A stretch of DNA of 64,000 nucleotides from Opitutales bacterium (GCA_016932335.1 JAFGCZ010000014.1:62001-126000), one strand, 5' to 3'. Counted from the stretch's first letter, positions 34,564-43,595 are shown. Translations and numbers: made by a program. The notes: a model not told the origin generated them from the letters alone.

Positions 34564-37269
34564 TCAGACAGAAGATTCTTCGGGATGCAGGTATTTGAGC
34601 AATGCCGCAGAAAGTGCATGCGGGCTGATGGGTTTGATTAACACTTCATCTATGCCAATCTCTCTTGCGTTTCGATCGGCCATGTCTGTGGCATGTGCCG
34701 TAAAGGCAATGATAGGAACAGATTTATAATGGAGATTGCGGCGAATGTTCTTGGTGGCGGTTATACCATCCATGACCGGCATGCTCAAATCCATCAAAAT
34801 CAAATCATATTTATTGGCAGAAGTCATCTCAATTGCCTTCAGTCCATTGACTGCAACATCAATACGGCGGCAGTATTTCCGCAGGGTGGCTTTAATAAAG
34901 GCTGAATTGTCTGCATTGTCTTCGACCACCAATAAACTGCCAAACGGTTCAATCGCACTGATTTCGGCAGAATTATCTATAGAAGGTTCTGCCTCATAAC
35001 TTTGGGAAACAACGATAACAGGAACGGTAAACCAAAAGACAGATCCTTTGCCCTGCTCACTTTTAAGGCCAATCTTTCCGTTCAGGATATTGACGATTTC
35101 TCTGGAGATGGCCAACCCCAGGCCGGCGCCCTCATATTTTCGGGTAAATGATGTATCCTCCTGAGTGAATGGAAGAAAGAGAGAGTTCTGAATATCTTTG
35201 GAAATGCCGATACCGTTGTCGTGAACCTCGAGACGAAGCACTCCCCGATGACCGTCTTCAAGAGATTGCAACGCACAGTGAATCTTCACCATGCCGTTTT
35301 TGGTGTATTTGCAGGAATTGCCCACCAAGTTATCCAAGAGCTGATGGATCATATTTTTATCTGTATGGACCATCAAATCCTCAGTTATGGGAATGCATCC
35401 ATCTATACCATTGACCAGAGCAATTTCATTCCCCTGAGCATACTCTTTGTATTCTTCGATAGCTCCGGAAATAAAATCAAGCAGAACAAAATCCTCGTAA
35501 CTGGGCGTAAAATGCCCGCCTCTCATTTTGGAATAGTTTAAAATATTATCAACAAGGCGCAGCATGCGCTCTGCAGACTGGCTGATGAGCTGCAAATACT
35601 TGAGACATTCAGGATCTGTTTCCAATTCGAGAAGCAAAGAGGCGAACCCGAGGATGGGATTAAGCGGAGTTCTCATCTCATGACTCATCATGGCAAGAAA
35701 TTCATCTTTATGATTGTTGGCTGCTTCAGCGCGATTTTTGGCATCAATAATCTCCTTTTCCCAAGCTTTGCGTTCGGTGTTATCCTGAATAATGGAAAAG
35801 AGGAGCGGTTTTTGTTTGCGGTAGACCTTGGTCGTCATCACCGCAACATCACGAATTTCGCCATTAGCCAGCCGGTGCTGGAACTGGAATTTGTAATCAA
35901 TCCCATCCTCCACGGATTTCATTTTTTCTTTCAGAAGAGAAACCGGGAGGCTGTTGATATCGGAAACATTCAACCTGAGGAGGTGAGCATGATCATAACC
36001 GTAAAACTGTAAGGCAGAGGGATTGGCATCCACAATACTGCCGTCAGTCGGATCAATGATCAGCATGGGAGTAAAACTGTTATCAAAAAGGCTTTTAGTA
36101 CGTTCCTCACTCTCTTCCAATTCGAGCAAGGTTTGTCTTTGCCGCATAAAGAAAAAACTCAAAACAACCGCAAAAATGAGCAAGAGAACAAACACTGCAA
36201 TAAAGACCGAAAAGGTTTTGGGGTATCTCTGATAAATAGAAAGCGGACGGTTAAGGAATACCGTATCTTCCGGGAGCGCCGACATATCAGCGCCATAATA
36301 CTTCAACTGACTATAATCCAGCAGGTAGATATTCCCGCAGTCTTCAATCAGGGGCAGATTCTGAATGGTTTCTCCCTTTAAGATACGGCAACCGTAAGCA
36401 GCGGCCTGCTCAGCCATTTCTTTATGAGAAACGACCTTTCCACCGATCAAGCCTTCCCCAACGCCGTGCCTGTAAGGATGAAAGACAGGACGCTTGCAGT
36501 ATTGCTCCAGCCACATGACTGCTTGCCTAAAATTCTTGCTTCGCCCATCTTTATCTCGAAATGCAGACAACAAAAGGACTGCATCGGTTGACCCCAGCCC
36601 GGAAAGGATCTCTCCCAGTTCATCAAAGGAATATTCGCCCAAATCTTCAATCTTACAACGACTGAGAAGGAACTCAGGGATACTATTATTAAAGAAAACG
36701 AGGTCATTTTCACCACTGGTCGTTGAATCGACGATGACATGCAACGTTTGTGTTTTATGAAACAAGGAAAAAGCCAACTCCACCGTATCCAATAAGGATA
36801 CATTTTCGATAATTCCGGTGTAGTCGGGCTTCTGAGCAACTTCCTGTGCCAATTCGTGATTGTTGACTCCAAAAAAAACAACGGGCACCTTTGGGCCAAA
36901 GAGGTCATCTTTATAGCTCAAAAGAAAAAGCAGCGCATTATCGTCGCCGGAAATGATTAAATCGTAGCTTCCCATAGAAGCCACGTTCTCCTTGAGGTTT
37001 CGGTACACAATAGGAAACCGCTCCGCAGCAGAGTAGCGTTTGGAATTCATAAACCTCAGATCAAGGTCTGCGCTTTCTGACTCCAAGAAATAATTCTTTC
37101 CCTGTAAGACGCCTTCGATCTGATAGAAACTGGTAGGGAAGGAGAGATCGTAGGAAGCAAGAAAGAGAATCCTATAAACACGTGTATCAGAATTTTCGGC
37201 AGAAAGCGGTCGACACAAAATAGAGAGGAGAAGAACAAGGGGGAGTATGCACTTTTTCAGAAAGTCCAT
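34564..37269 (-). CDS. Hybrid sensor histidine kinase with ABC-type substrate-binding sensor
   Basis: 901 residues. The order is a signal or anchor sequence (about 1-24), then a periplasmic domain resembling the ABC_sub_bind family (about 30-340; VPVVFFGVNNHE and TQTLHVIVDSTTSG). A membrane helix (352-375), a PAS domain (about 385-500) and a histidine kinase core follow, with phospho-acceptor His530 in MMSHEMRTPL. The ATPase domain has DNGIGISKD and GAGLGLAIS. A C-terminal receiver (about 775-895) has LLVVEDN and phospho-acceptor Asp in LILMDLSMPVMDG. It senses a periplasmic ligand and signals by phosphorelay. No response regulator or phosphotransfer gene is adjacent. It is convergent with the glpR-type gene, but nothing ties it to glycerol. 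Confidence 0.93.
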   Translation of the reverse strand: MDFLKKCILPLVLLLSILCRPLSAENSDTRVYRILFLASYDLSFPTSFYQIEGVLQGKNYFLESESADLDLRFMNSKRYSAAERFPIVYRNLKENVASMGSYDLIISGDDNALLFLLSYKDDLFGPKVPVVFFGVNNHELAQEVAQKPDYTGIIENVSLLDTVELAFSLFHKTQTLHVIVDSTTSGENDLVFFNNSIPEFLLSRCKIEDLGEYSFDELGEILSGLGSTDAVLLLSAFRDKDGRSKNFRQAVMWLEQYCKRPVFHPYRHGVGEGLIGGKVVSHKEMAEQAAAYGCRILKGETIQNLPLIEDCGNIYLLDYSQLKYYGADMSALPEDTVFLNRPLSIYQRYPKTFSVFIAVFVLLLIFAVVLSFFFMRQRQTLLELEESEERTKSLFDNSFTPMLIIDPTDGSIVDANPSALQFYGYDHAHLLRLNVSDINSLPVSLLKEKMKSVEDGIDYKFQFQHRLANGEIRDVAVMTTKVYRKQKPLLFSIIQDNTERKAWEKEIIDAKNRAEAANNHKDEFLAMMSHEMRTPLNPILGFASLLLELETDPECLKYLQLISQSAERMLRLVDNILNYSKMRGGHFTPSYEDFVLLDFISGAIEEYKEYAQGNEIALVNGIDGCIPITEDLMVHTDKNMIHQLLDNLVGNSCKYTKNGMVKIHCALQSLEDGHRGVLRLEVHDNGIGISKDIQNSLFLPFTQEDTSFTRKYEGAGLGLAISREIVNILNGKIGLKSEQGKGSVFWFTVPVIVVSQSYEAEPSIDNSAEISAIEPFGSLLVVEDNADNSAFIKATLRKYCRRIDVAVNGLKAIEMTSANKYDLILMDLSMPVMDGITATKNIRRNLHYKSVPIIAFTAHATDMADRNAREIGIDEVLIKPISPHALSAALLKYLHPEESSV

Positions 37270-37438
37270 AAAAGCATATATAATGTAAAAGCCCTAAAAG
37301 GCAAACAAGGTCCTATTCTCAGAGGATGTTTTTTTAGCTTTCTTTTTTGTGAGCTAAGATTACTAATAAGTTTATCCGCTCAACTATAGAGGAAGAGAGC
37401 ATCTCTTCATCATCAAGGAATCAATTCACTTACCCAAA

Positions 37439-38200
37439 ATGTTCCTGTTATCCAAATTACTCTGCGCCGTGGTTCAGCCCGTGTTTTGGCTGGCATTGTG
37501 GTGGACCATTGCCCTGTTGCTGCTAAGCCGCAAAAAAAAGACGGCGGTTGGAATGCTCTGGGCAGGATTGATTTTTCTAGGACTTCTTGGCTTCCAAATG
37601 TTCCCAGATGCACTGTTGCGGCCTCTGGAAAATAAATATCCGGTGCCCGACGAAAAAGTAATTGCCGAACATTCGGGGGTGATTGTGTTGGGAGGAGCCA
37701 TTGAGCACCCGGTAAGTTTCGTAGCCCACGGTCAGGTTCCGACGGGAGAAGCGGGAGAGCGTATGAGTGTGCCGGCCGGCTGGATGCACCGCTACCCGCA
37801 CCTGAAACTGGTCTTTGCCGGTGGAGAGGGTCGGCTCCACAGAACAGGTATTTCGGAAGCAGATCTGGCCAGGCAGTTTTACGAAGAACAGGGCATTGAG
37901 GCCGGACGTATTCTTATTGAATCGGGTTCTCGCAATACAAGGGAGAATGCCTTGAACACAGCCAAAGTTCTTGGCAAAGCACGATCCGAACGTTGGCTGC
38001 TGGTCACCTCGGCAGCACATATGCCTCGGTCTGTGGCGGAATTTGAAGCAGCCGGTATTCAGGTAACTCCCTACCCTGTAGATTTTAAAACGGGAGACAC
38101 TCCTTTATGGATGCGCTACTCCATGGCCCACAGCCTCATGCGCTGGCAGATAGCATTGCACGAGTATCTGGGAATGGTGGTCTATGATTTGACCCGATGA
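37439..38200 (+). CDS. YdcF/ElyC-type DUF218 membrane protein
   Basis: 253 residues: two N-terminal membrane helices (about 5-30 and 36-57), then a DUF218 domain (about 78-240). The domain shows the family pattern VIVLGGAIE, LVFAGGEG, ESGSRNTRENALNTAKVLG and LLVTSAAHMPRSV. Members (ElyC, SanA, YdcF) take part in envelope integrity or lipid-carrier metabolism at low temperature; the chemistry is not settled. The ATG at 37439 is preceded by no clear ribosome-binding site. Its stop is one base away from the stop of the convergent FUSC gene. Confidence 0.88.
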   Translation: MFLLSKLLCAVVQPVFWLALWWTIALLLLSRKKKTAVGMLWAGLIFLGLLGFQMFPDALLRPLENKYPVPDEKVIAEHSGVIVLGGAIEHPVSFVAHGQVPTGEAGERMSVPAGWMHRYPHLKLVFAGGEGRLHRTGISEADLARQFYEEQGIEAGRILIESGSRNTRENALNTAKVLGKARSERWLLVTSAAHMPRSVAEFEAAGIQVTPYPVDFKTGDTPLWMRYSMAHSLMRWQIALHEYLGMVVYDLTR

Positions 38201-38201
38201 A

Positions 38202-40361
38202 TTAATCGTTTGGCGGCTCTTTGAGCGCACCTGAAATCCGGGCGATCTGCCGGGTAACATCGGCAATATTGTAGAGCAGGGTAAGCTTCTGTTTGAGGAC
38301 AGGTTGCTGAGAAGTCTGCATGGCCACTTTGATCTGCTCCAGCAAATCACAGATATCGCACCGTTGTGCAGGAGTATGCTCTGTGGCTGAGTCGGTGGCA
38401 TGCAAAAGAGCAAAGAGTACCGCATCGGCAATAGAAAGCATTTCGGCAGCCCCTGCATGCTGCTGCTGGCGGTGAGCCCCAAAGGCTGATATGTATGAAA
38501 GCAGGGCGTGGTTATGGTAGGTCAGAGTGAAGGCCTGAGAAGTAAAATTGCGGCGTTTTCCGGGTTCGAGCTGAATATCCTGCCAAGCCAAAACCAGGGC
38601 ATTGTCGGCACGGTGAGCCGCACGACGGGCAATACGGTAGGGCAAATCATCATCGTCAAAGGAACGTCGGTACTCGTGAATAATGGCTGCAAAATAAGCG
38701 GCATTCTTCTGCAAGGCATCATTAATCAATACAGGCAAACGCTTCGATTGCCAGTCGGGCCAAAGCAGGCGCACGGCAAGAATGGAAAGACCAGAACCGA
38801 TCAGCGTATCGATAATGCGGGGAAGCATCAGATTAACCCCCTGGCTGGAGACCAGATTGAAAGCACAAAGCACAAAGGTGGTAATAAAAACAACGGAAAC
38901 AGAGTAATTTCTGCGCAGCCAGGCAAAGAAGCAATAGGCCGAAGTCAGCATAAAGAGCAGTTGACCTTCCGTGGTGGGAAGTAACTGAATGAGCAAAACC
39001 CCTCCGACCACTCCGGTAATGGTTCCAAGAATACGCTGAAAGAGACGGCGTCGGGTTTCACCGTAGCTGGACTGCAGAACAAACAGACAGGTCAACACAA
39101 CCCATTCGCCTTTGCGCAAGTTGAGCAACTCGGAAACGGCAAAACCAACCAGGAAACAAGAACTGAGGCGTAAGGCATAGCGCAGGCGCGGGTTACTCCA
39201 TGTTAACTGATCGAGAAAACGGCGGCGCAGCGAACGGTTATCGCGGGCTAACCTGGGGGCGATGCTGCGGAAGAATTCATCGCTGAGTGTTTGCATAGAA
39301 CGGTGAGAGCGGGTGATGTTATTCACCAGCAAAGGCAAATCCGAGCTGTCTTTGATACGCCCCTGAGCCACCTGATCGTTGAGCATATTAATGGTCCACC
39401 CAAGGGATACCGGGTGGCGGTAGGGAACGCCGGTCAAGAGGCTGTCAGCAAACAGGCGCACTGCCTGAGCCAGTTGCAACAGGGCCTGGCCAATCCCTTC
39501 CATTAAATCTCTGTTGGCGGATTCATTACTCAGCAAGTCATAGCGTTCGTGGCTGGATGCCGCGCGCTCATGAAGACTCTGCAAAAGCATAAAGTAGCGT
39601 AGGTAGGGTGTCAGCGGAGCATCATCGGGCAAGACATCGCGATAACTGTTGAGGACATCCTTGCAACGGTCGAGGGCATCGACAACACGAACATTCTGCA
39701 GTGCCAACTGATGGCGAACCTTGGCTTGAATCAGCTCATCACTGGGAAAGAGTTCGGCTTTCAGTTCCATGTAACGGGCCAGTGCCTGAAAGCCTCGTGA
39801 AAGCTGTTCTTCGAGCAAGCGCCAGGGATGAATGCAAAGCAAAAGGAGAGAAAACAGGCCGTAGAAGAGTGCACCTGAAGGCAACAGAACGGGCTGCCAA
39901 TACCAGGCCGGGCTGATAGAGGCTCCTATCATGGCATAAATACCGACAAGAATCGTACCGAAAGTAACGCCGCGATAGCGCTCACTGAGCCCCCCTATCA
40001 AGAGAAAAACAATGGTGGACAATGCCAAGCCAAGCCCAAGGAGCACAGGATAAGGGCTGAGTAAGGAGACAGATAAACTGGAAACGGCGAAACTGACCAC
40101 TTTTAGGGCCAGAGAACGGATACGGCCGCGGGGATGGTCGTCGGTTTCGGAGAGGGCTCCAGCCAGTGCCCCTAAAGAGAGCGAAACGGCGAAGAAGGGG
40201 TACCCGGCAAGCACCAGAGGGATGGCCAGGCAGGCCATTGCCAGCGTTGCCTTAGCCGCCATTAAACGGTCGGGATTTCGCCAGAAAGCCCTGCGGGCAG
40301 ATTCATACCAGCTCTTCCTGCGCAAAGGAGCAGTCCATACACTAACAACACGATTCAACAT
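38202..40361 (-). CDS. FUSC/YccS-family inner-membrane protein
   Basis: 719 residues from ATG 40361; the open frame continues 40 codons upstream but without family features. The build is the YccS/YhfK type. There is a block of membrane helices near the N-terminus (about 30-185), a soluble helical region (about 190-370) and a second membrane block (about 395-520, including GFAVSELLNLRKGEWVVLTCLFV and GTITGVVGGVLLIQLLP). A C-terminal cytoplasmic domain follows (about 535-719). FUSC proteins resemble aromatic acid and drug exporters (AaeB and PET-type) but most lack a proven substrate. The motif YSVSVVFITTFVLCAFNLV is typical. It is convergent with the YdcF gene. Confidence 0.88.
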   Translation of the reverse strand: MLNRVVSVWTAPLRRKSWYESARRAFWRNPDRLMAAKATLAMACLAIPLVLAGYPFFAVSLSLGALAGALSETDDHPRGRIRSLALKVVSFAVSSLSVSLLSPYPVLLGLGLALSTIVFLLIGGLSERYRGVTFGTILVGIYAMIGASISPAWYWQPVLLPSGALFYGLFSLLLLCIHPWRLLEEQLSRGFQALARYMELKAELFPSDELIQAKVRHQLALQNVRVVDALDRCKDVLNSYRDVLPDDAPLTPYLRYFMLLQSLHERAASSHERYDLLSNESANRDLMEGIGQALLQLAQAVRLFADSLLTGVPYRHPVSLGWTINMLNDQVAQGRIKDSSDLPLLVNNITRSHRSMQTLSDEFFRSIAPRLARDNRSLRRRFLDQLTWSNPRLRYALRLSSCFLVGFAVSELLNLRKGEWVVLTCLFVLQSSYGETRRRLFQRILGTITGVVGGVLLIQLLPTTEGQLLFMLTSAYCFFAWLRRNYSVSVVFITTFVLCAFNLVSSQGVNLMLPRIIDTLIGSGLSILAVRLLWPDWQSKRLPVLINDALQKNAAYFAAIIHEYRRSFDDDDLPYRIARRAAHRADNALVLAWQDIQLEPGKRRNFTSQAFTLTYHNHALLSYISAFGAHRQQQHAGAAEMLSIADAVLFALLHATDSATEHTPAQRCDICDLLEQIKVAMQTSQQPVLKQKLTLLYNIADVTRQIARISGALKEPPND

Positions 40362-40444
40362 AATAGTCTGATGCGAAAAGGGAACCCTAGCGGTTTCCTG
40401 AACAAATGTAAGCACATAATGAAATGCCGGCAAGAGACAGAGAG

Positions 40445-40471
40445 GCCGCGGCATGCCTCGCATGCCGCGGC
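40445..40471 (-). terminator. GC-rich hairpin after the Nif11-like gene
   Basis: A perfect 11-bp stem (GCCGCGGCATG / CATGCCGCGGC, CCTCG loop), 28 bases past the stop of the Nif11-like gene and upstream of the FUSC start. The minus-strand tail is CTCTCTGTCTCTT, poor in consecutive T, so termination may be partial. Confidence 0.5.
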
Positions 40472-40498
40472 TTAAAAACACAACAATATCAGAAAAAC

Positions 40499-40720
40499 CT
40501 AGCGGAGCCAGATTTGACGGGTACGTGGATTGCCCGAAGACTCAAAATCGAGGTCTTCATCTTTTAGGAACACATCCAGTTCAGAAACTGTAAATTCGTA
40601 GCCATCGACAGCCGCTTCTTCAACGAACTTTTCTTTGGTTTCAATAGCATTGTATTTAGCGCGCAGGATCTTATCAGATCCACCGGCCAACAACAGTTTT
40701 TCAACGTTTTCTTTCGACAT
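40499..40720 (-). CDS. Nif11-domain-like small protein
   Basis: 73 residues. The sequence (start MSKENVEKLLLAGGSDK, middle KEKFVEEAAVDGYEFTVSEL) matches the Nif11 domain pattern, a short helix-turn-helix-like fold. It is used both in nitrogen-fixation-associated proteins and as the leader of Nif11-type RiPP precursors. The conserved Gly-Tyr/Phe-x-Phe-Thr-xx-Glu-Leu piece is at about residues 40-48. After the domain only about 20 residues remain (ending GNPRTRQIWLR), with no double-glycine plus cysteine-rich core. No modification enzyme or peptidase-transporter is nearby, so it may be a stand-alone protein rather than a peptide precursor. The function is unknown. Confidence 0.72.
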   Translation of the reverse strand: MSKENVEKLLLAGGSDKILRAKYNAIETKEKFVEEAAVDGYEFTVSELDVFLKDEDLDFESSGNPRTRQIWLR

Positions 40721-40968
40721 GGGTAATTTGATTTTTGATGTTTCAGTAAAAATGATTCTGGTCAGTCACACACATGTCTCTGTCCCCCTTGGCGAACAAG
40801 CATGGGGAGCAAGACCCGCGCCAACTCGGCGTAATGGGCATTCTTTGAGTTCAGACAGGCAAAGCGAACAGGAAGCATTCAAATTTAGCCACCGAGGATA
40901 GACCTATGATTCATTGACATGCCTACCATATCTGCATAGCTAGAATCTACCATATCCCCGTAATTCCC

Positions 40969-42051
40969 ATGCTTTTGAACGACAACTCGCTCCCACCCTC
41001 TCACGCAGATGAGATTGTTACGTTCTTTTCCAGCGTTTCCGGTTCTATGAAGATTGTGCTGGATGATAACAGGCAGATTCTTTTGGCAAACCGTAAAATG
41101 CTGGAATGGCTGGGAATCAGTGAAATGAATGACATTTCCGGGAAAACATTAGGGGAAGCACTCCGGTGTAGCAACCTTTCCGATGGAGGAACCTGCGGGC
41201 ACACAAAATACTGTCCCTACTGCTTCTTCAATTCCATTTTTGAGCAAATCGTTTCGGAGAACTGCGAACTTGAAATTCCTTTAAATGATGAAAAAGGGTC
41301 CTGCTTCCGGGCTTTTTCCAGACAGTTCCATACTCCCGGAAAAGTGCTTACAGCTATTCTTTTGGTTGATATCACGGAAGAGAAGCGAAGAAAGATGCTG
41401 GAGAGGACCTTTTTCCACGATTTGCTGAACTCTGTGTCGGCACTGGAAGGCTCTTTGGCCCTACTGAATGAAATTGGTCGAGAAGAAGGCGATTATGATT
41501 CGGTTTTGGAAATAGCGCTGGGTTGTGCAGAACATATGTCCGGAGAAATTCGCTTTGCGCAAAAGCTGACTCTGGCCAGAGAAAACAACTTAAGCATTCA
41601 GACAAAATCGGTATCTGCGTATGAGATAGCCAGGGCAGTAAGGCAAATGCTAAAAATCATGAGCGAATCCAAGGGTGTCGCGCTGAAGTTGAAATGCGAC
41701 GAAGCATGTCTTTTGGAAACCGATGAGACACTGCTTTCGAGATCCCTGATCAACCTGTTAAAGAATGCTATAGAGGCGAGCAGTAAGGGAGAGACAGTAA
41801 CATTGAACATTGCCCGGGAAGGATCGTCGATTCGTTTTGATGTCTGCAACAACGCCGAGATGCCCCTGCAGGTGAGCCAAAACATCTTTAAGTATGCATT
41901 TTCCACCAAAGGCCCGGGACGCGGAATTGGAACCTACAGCGTAAAGCTTTTTATTGAAAAATACCTGGGAGGGCATGTATCCTGCAAAAGCGGGAAAGAA
42001 GGAACGGTTTTCTCAATCGTGCTGCCCACTCTCAATATTTCTCAGCCTTAA
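40969..42051 (+). CDS. Cytoplasmic PAS histidine kinase with four-cysteine cluster
   Basis: 360 residues and no membrane helix. The N-terminal PAS-like domain (about 15-140) contains Cys67, Cys76, Cys82 and Cys85 in the region LRCSN...GGTCG...KYCPYC. A related Cys pattern occurs in PAS domains of kinases from anaerobes and suggests metal, Fe-S or redox sensing. The kinase core has phospho-acceptor His150 in RTFFHDLLNSVSALEG, an N box (SLINLLKNAIEASS) and a G box (GPGRGIGTYSVKLF). A short product with no receiver domain, it needs a separate response regulator, and none is adjacent. The CE2-like esterase gene starts 22 bases downstream, so they may be co-transcribed, without an obvious functional link. 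Confidence 0.88.
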   Translation: MLLNDNSLPPSHADEIVTFFSSVSGSMKIVLDDNRQILLANRKMLEWLGISEMNDISGKTLGEALRCSNLSDGGTCGHTKYCPYCFFNSIFEQIVSENCELEIPLNDEKGSCFRAFSRQFHTPGKVLTAILLVDITEEKRRKMLERTFFHDLLNSVSALEGSLALLNEIGREEGDYDSVLEIALGCAEHMSGEIRFAQKLTLARENNLSIQTKSVSAYEIARAVRQMLKIMSESKGVALKLKCDEACLLETDETLLSRSLINLLKNAIEASSKGETVTLNIAREGSSIRFDVCNNAEMPLQVSQNIFKYAFSTKGPGRGIGTYSVKLFIEKYLGGHVSCKSGKEGTVFSIVLPTLNISQP

Positions 42052-42073
42052 CGCCATAAAGCCTGTTCTAACC

Positions 42074-43177
42074 ATGAATTTATTCTTCAGCAAAACACTT
42101 TTCACCGGAGCAGTTGCTACGCTTATGCTGCTCACTCAAGCCTGCACCACAGTAGAAAACTCAGCGAGCCTTACGATTTCGGCAAACAATCCCCACATTC
42201 TCTACAGTGGGCGTGCAGAAGGTTATGGAACGGAACAGGTGGTGGTGGGCTACAGCGGAGCCCGCGAACGCATCAAATTCCACGGAACCTCCATCGGAGC
42301 CAAGATTATAGATGATTCCGGCGAGAATTACATCGCTGTTTGGGTGGATGGAGAAGCCACCGGAAAAATGGTGCTGAATCGTGAAGATCATTTCTATCCG
42401 TTGGCGGAGAATCTGGAGGAAGGTGAGCATACCGTGGAAGTGATGCGTATAACCGAATGCCAGTTCGGGCTCACCCGTTTCGAGGGATTTGTACTGAATG
42501 AAGGGGCCAAAGTGTTGCCATGGATTCCTGAACACGACCGCAAAATCGAGTTCATCGGAGACTCCATTACCTGCGGTTATGGAGTGGAAGCCAATGACCC
42601 GAATCTACACTTTGATGCCGCCACAGAAAACTTCAGTTTGAACTATTCCGGTCTAACGGCACGGGCATTGGATGCCGATTATGTAGCCATCTGCCGTTCG
42701 GGAATCGGCATTGTGCGTAATTATGACGGACCTTACGAAGGCAGCAAAGACACCATGCCGGACGTTTATCCCTACTCTTTCTACTTGGATTATAACCAGG
42801 CCTGGGATTTCAGTAAATACACCCCCGATGTGGTCTGCATCAATCTCGGAACCAACGATTTCAGTACCACAGGAGTGAATGTAGATAAATACATTGCCAC
42901 CTACACCGCATTTGCCGGAAAAGTATTGGGGCACTACAGTGAGGCACAGCTGGTCATCATCCTCGGGCCGATGGACAACGGCGCCGAGCTGAAAACCGCA
43001 CTGAATCAGGTGGTGGCCAACTTAAGCGAAAATAATGCGGGAAGAGTTCACTTCCTCGAACTGACCGCGCAGGGACAACTCGGATTGGGCGCCGACTACC
43101 ACCCTAACTTGGAACAGTCGCGCTACAATGCCACCGAATTGACGACCTACCTCTCTGATTTGATGGGCTGGAAATAA
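42074..43177 (+). CDS. Secreted SGNH esterase, carbohydrate esterase family 2-like
   Basis: 367 residues from ATG 42074; the frame is open 40 codons earlier, but that overlaps the kinase gene. The signal sequence ends near LLTQAC, so it may be a lipoprotein although the lipobox is imperfect. An N-terminal jelly-roll (about 30-145) precedes an SGNH hydrolase domain. The serine is Ser164 in FIGDSITCGYG, block III is GTNDFS, and the histidine is in ADYHPN near the C-terminus. This two-domain order is that of CE2 acetyl esterases, which deacetylate xylan, glucomannan or related polysaccharides. It follows the kinase gene by 22 bases. The substrate cannot be stated. Confidence 0.87.
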   Translation: MNLFFSKTLFTGAVATLMLLTQACTTVENSASLTISANNPHILYSGRAEGYGTEQVVVGYSGARERIKFHGTSIGAKIIDDSGENYIAVWVDGEATGKMVLNREDHFYPLAENLEEGEHTVEVMRITECQFGLTRFEGFVLNEGAKVLPWIPEHDRKIEFIGDSITCGYGVEANDPNLHFDAATENFSLNYSGLTARALDADYVAICRSGIGIVRNYDGPYEGSKDTMPDVYPYSFYLDYNQAWDFSKYTPDVVCINLGTNDFSTTGVNVDKYIATYTAFAGKVLGHYSEAQLVIILGPMDNGAELKTALNQVVANLSENNAGRVHFLELTAQGQLGLGADYHPNLEQSRYNATELTTYLSDLMGWK

Positions 43178-43231
43178 ACCGATCACTCTTGGTTGAGGGA
43201 GAGTCCAAATTTCTTTAATTTATTATTTGCT

Positions 43232-43246
43232 TATTTTCTTAATTGT
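43232..43246 (+). promoter_or_regulatory. AT-rich repeat element before the ArsR gene (TATTTTCTTAATTGT)
   Basis: A 15-base element that recurs, with one mismatch, 386 bases later in front of the porin gene. It lies 16 bases before the ArsR start codon and within a very AT-rich leader, a typical place for an ArsR operator (autorepression). Confidence 0.6.
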
Positions 43247-43262
43247 AGTAAATAAAGACATC

Positions 43263-43595
43263 ATGGACAATAAATATGAGTTGATCAACCATCGCAGTCT
43301 CTGCGAAATCCAAGCTGATTTTTGCGCAGTCTTTACGAATCCCGTCCGTATCCGCATCATTTTGGCTCTGGGAAAAGATGAACTCAGCGTTGGTGAGATT
43401 CAGGATAAACTTGGGGTCGAAACAACACTCCCCAACCTTTCCCAACACCTGCGTCTAATGCGTGACCGCATGTGCCTAAGTTGCCGTAAAGAGGGGAAGA
43501 ATGTCTATTACCGAGTGACCAGCCCCTTATTTCTGGAGGCAATGTCTCTGGTTCGCGAAGGCATAAAAGATGCAGAGAAACTTCGCGGGAAGTAA
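43263..43595 (+). CDS. ArsR/SmtB-family regulator with CxxC
   Basis: 110 residues from ATG 43263; 12 further codons are open upstream but lie in the AT-rich leader. The winged helix covers about 18-95, with FTNPVRIRIILALGKDELSVGEIQDKL and the recognition helix TLPNLSQHLRLMRD. Cysteines are at 14, 21, 71 and 74; Cys71-x2-Cys74 opens the wing (MCLSCRKEGKNVYYRV). The classical arsenic-binding ELCVCDL motif of helix 3 is missing, so the signal is not the classical As(III) site. Thiol- or persulfide-based sensing, as in BigR/SqrR relatives, is possible but not shown. It is the first gene of a four-gene unit with porin, TDT transporter and thioredoxin, which it probably represses. Confidence 0.88.
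   Translation: MDNKYELINHRSLCEIQADFCAVFTNPVRIRIILALGKDELSVGEIQDKLGVETTLPNLSQHLRLMRDRMCLSCRKEGKNVYYRVTSPLFLEAMSLVREGIKDAEKLRGK

Noticed and set aside
40721-40968. 248-base gap before the Cys-PAS kinase considered for a small RNA or tRNA
   Set aside because: No cloverleaf, TTCGA-type arm or stable extended hairpin was found; only short chance stems occur.
42074-43177. CE2-like esterase as part of the ArsR operon
   Set aside because: It is separated by the AT-rich ArsR leader with its own operator-like element and groups instead with the preceding kinase gene.
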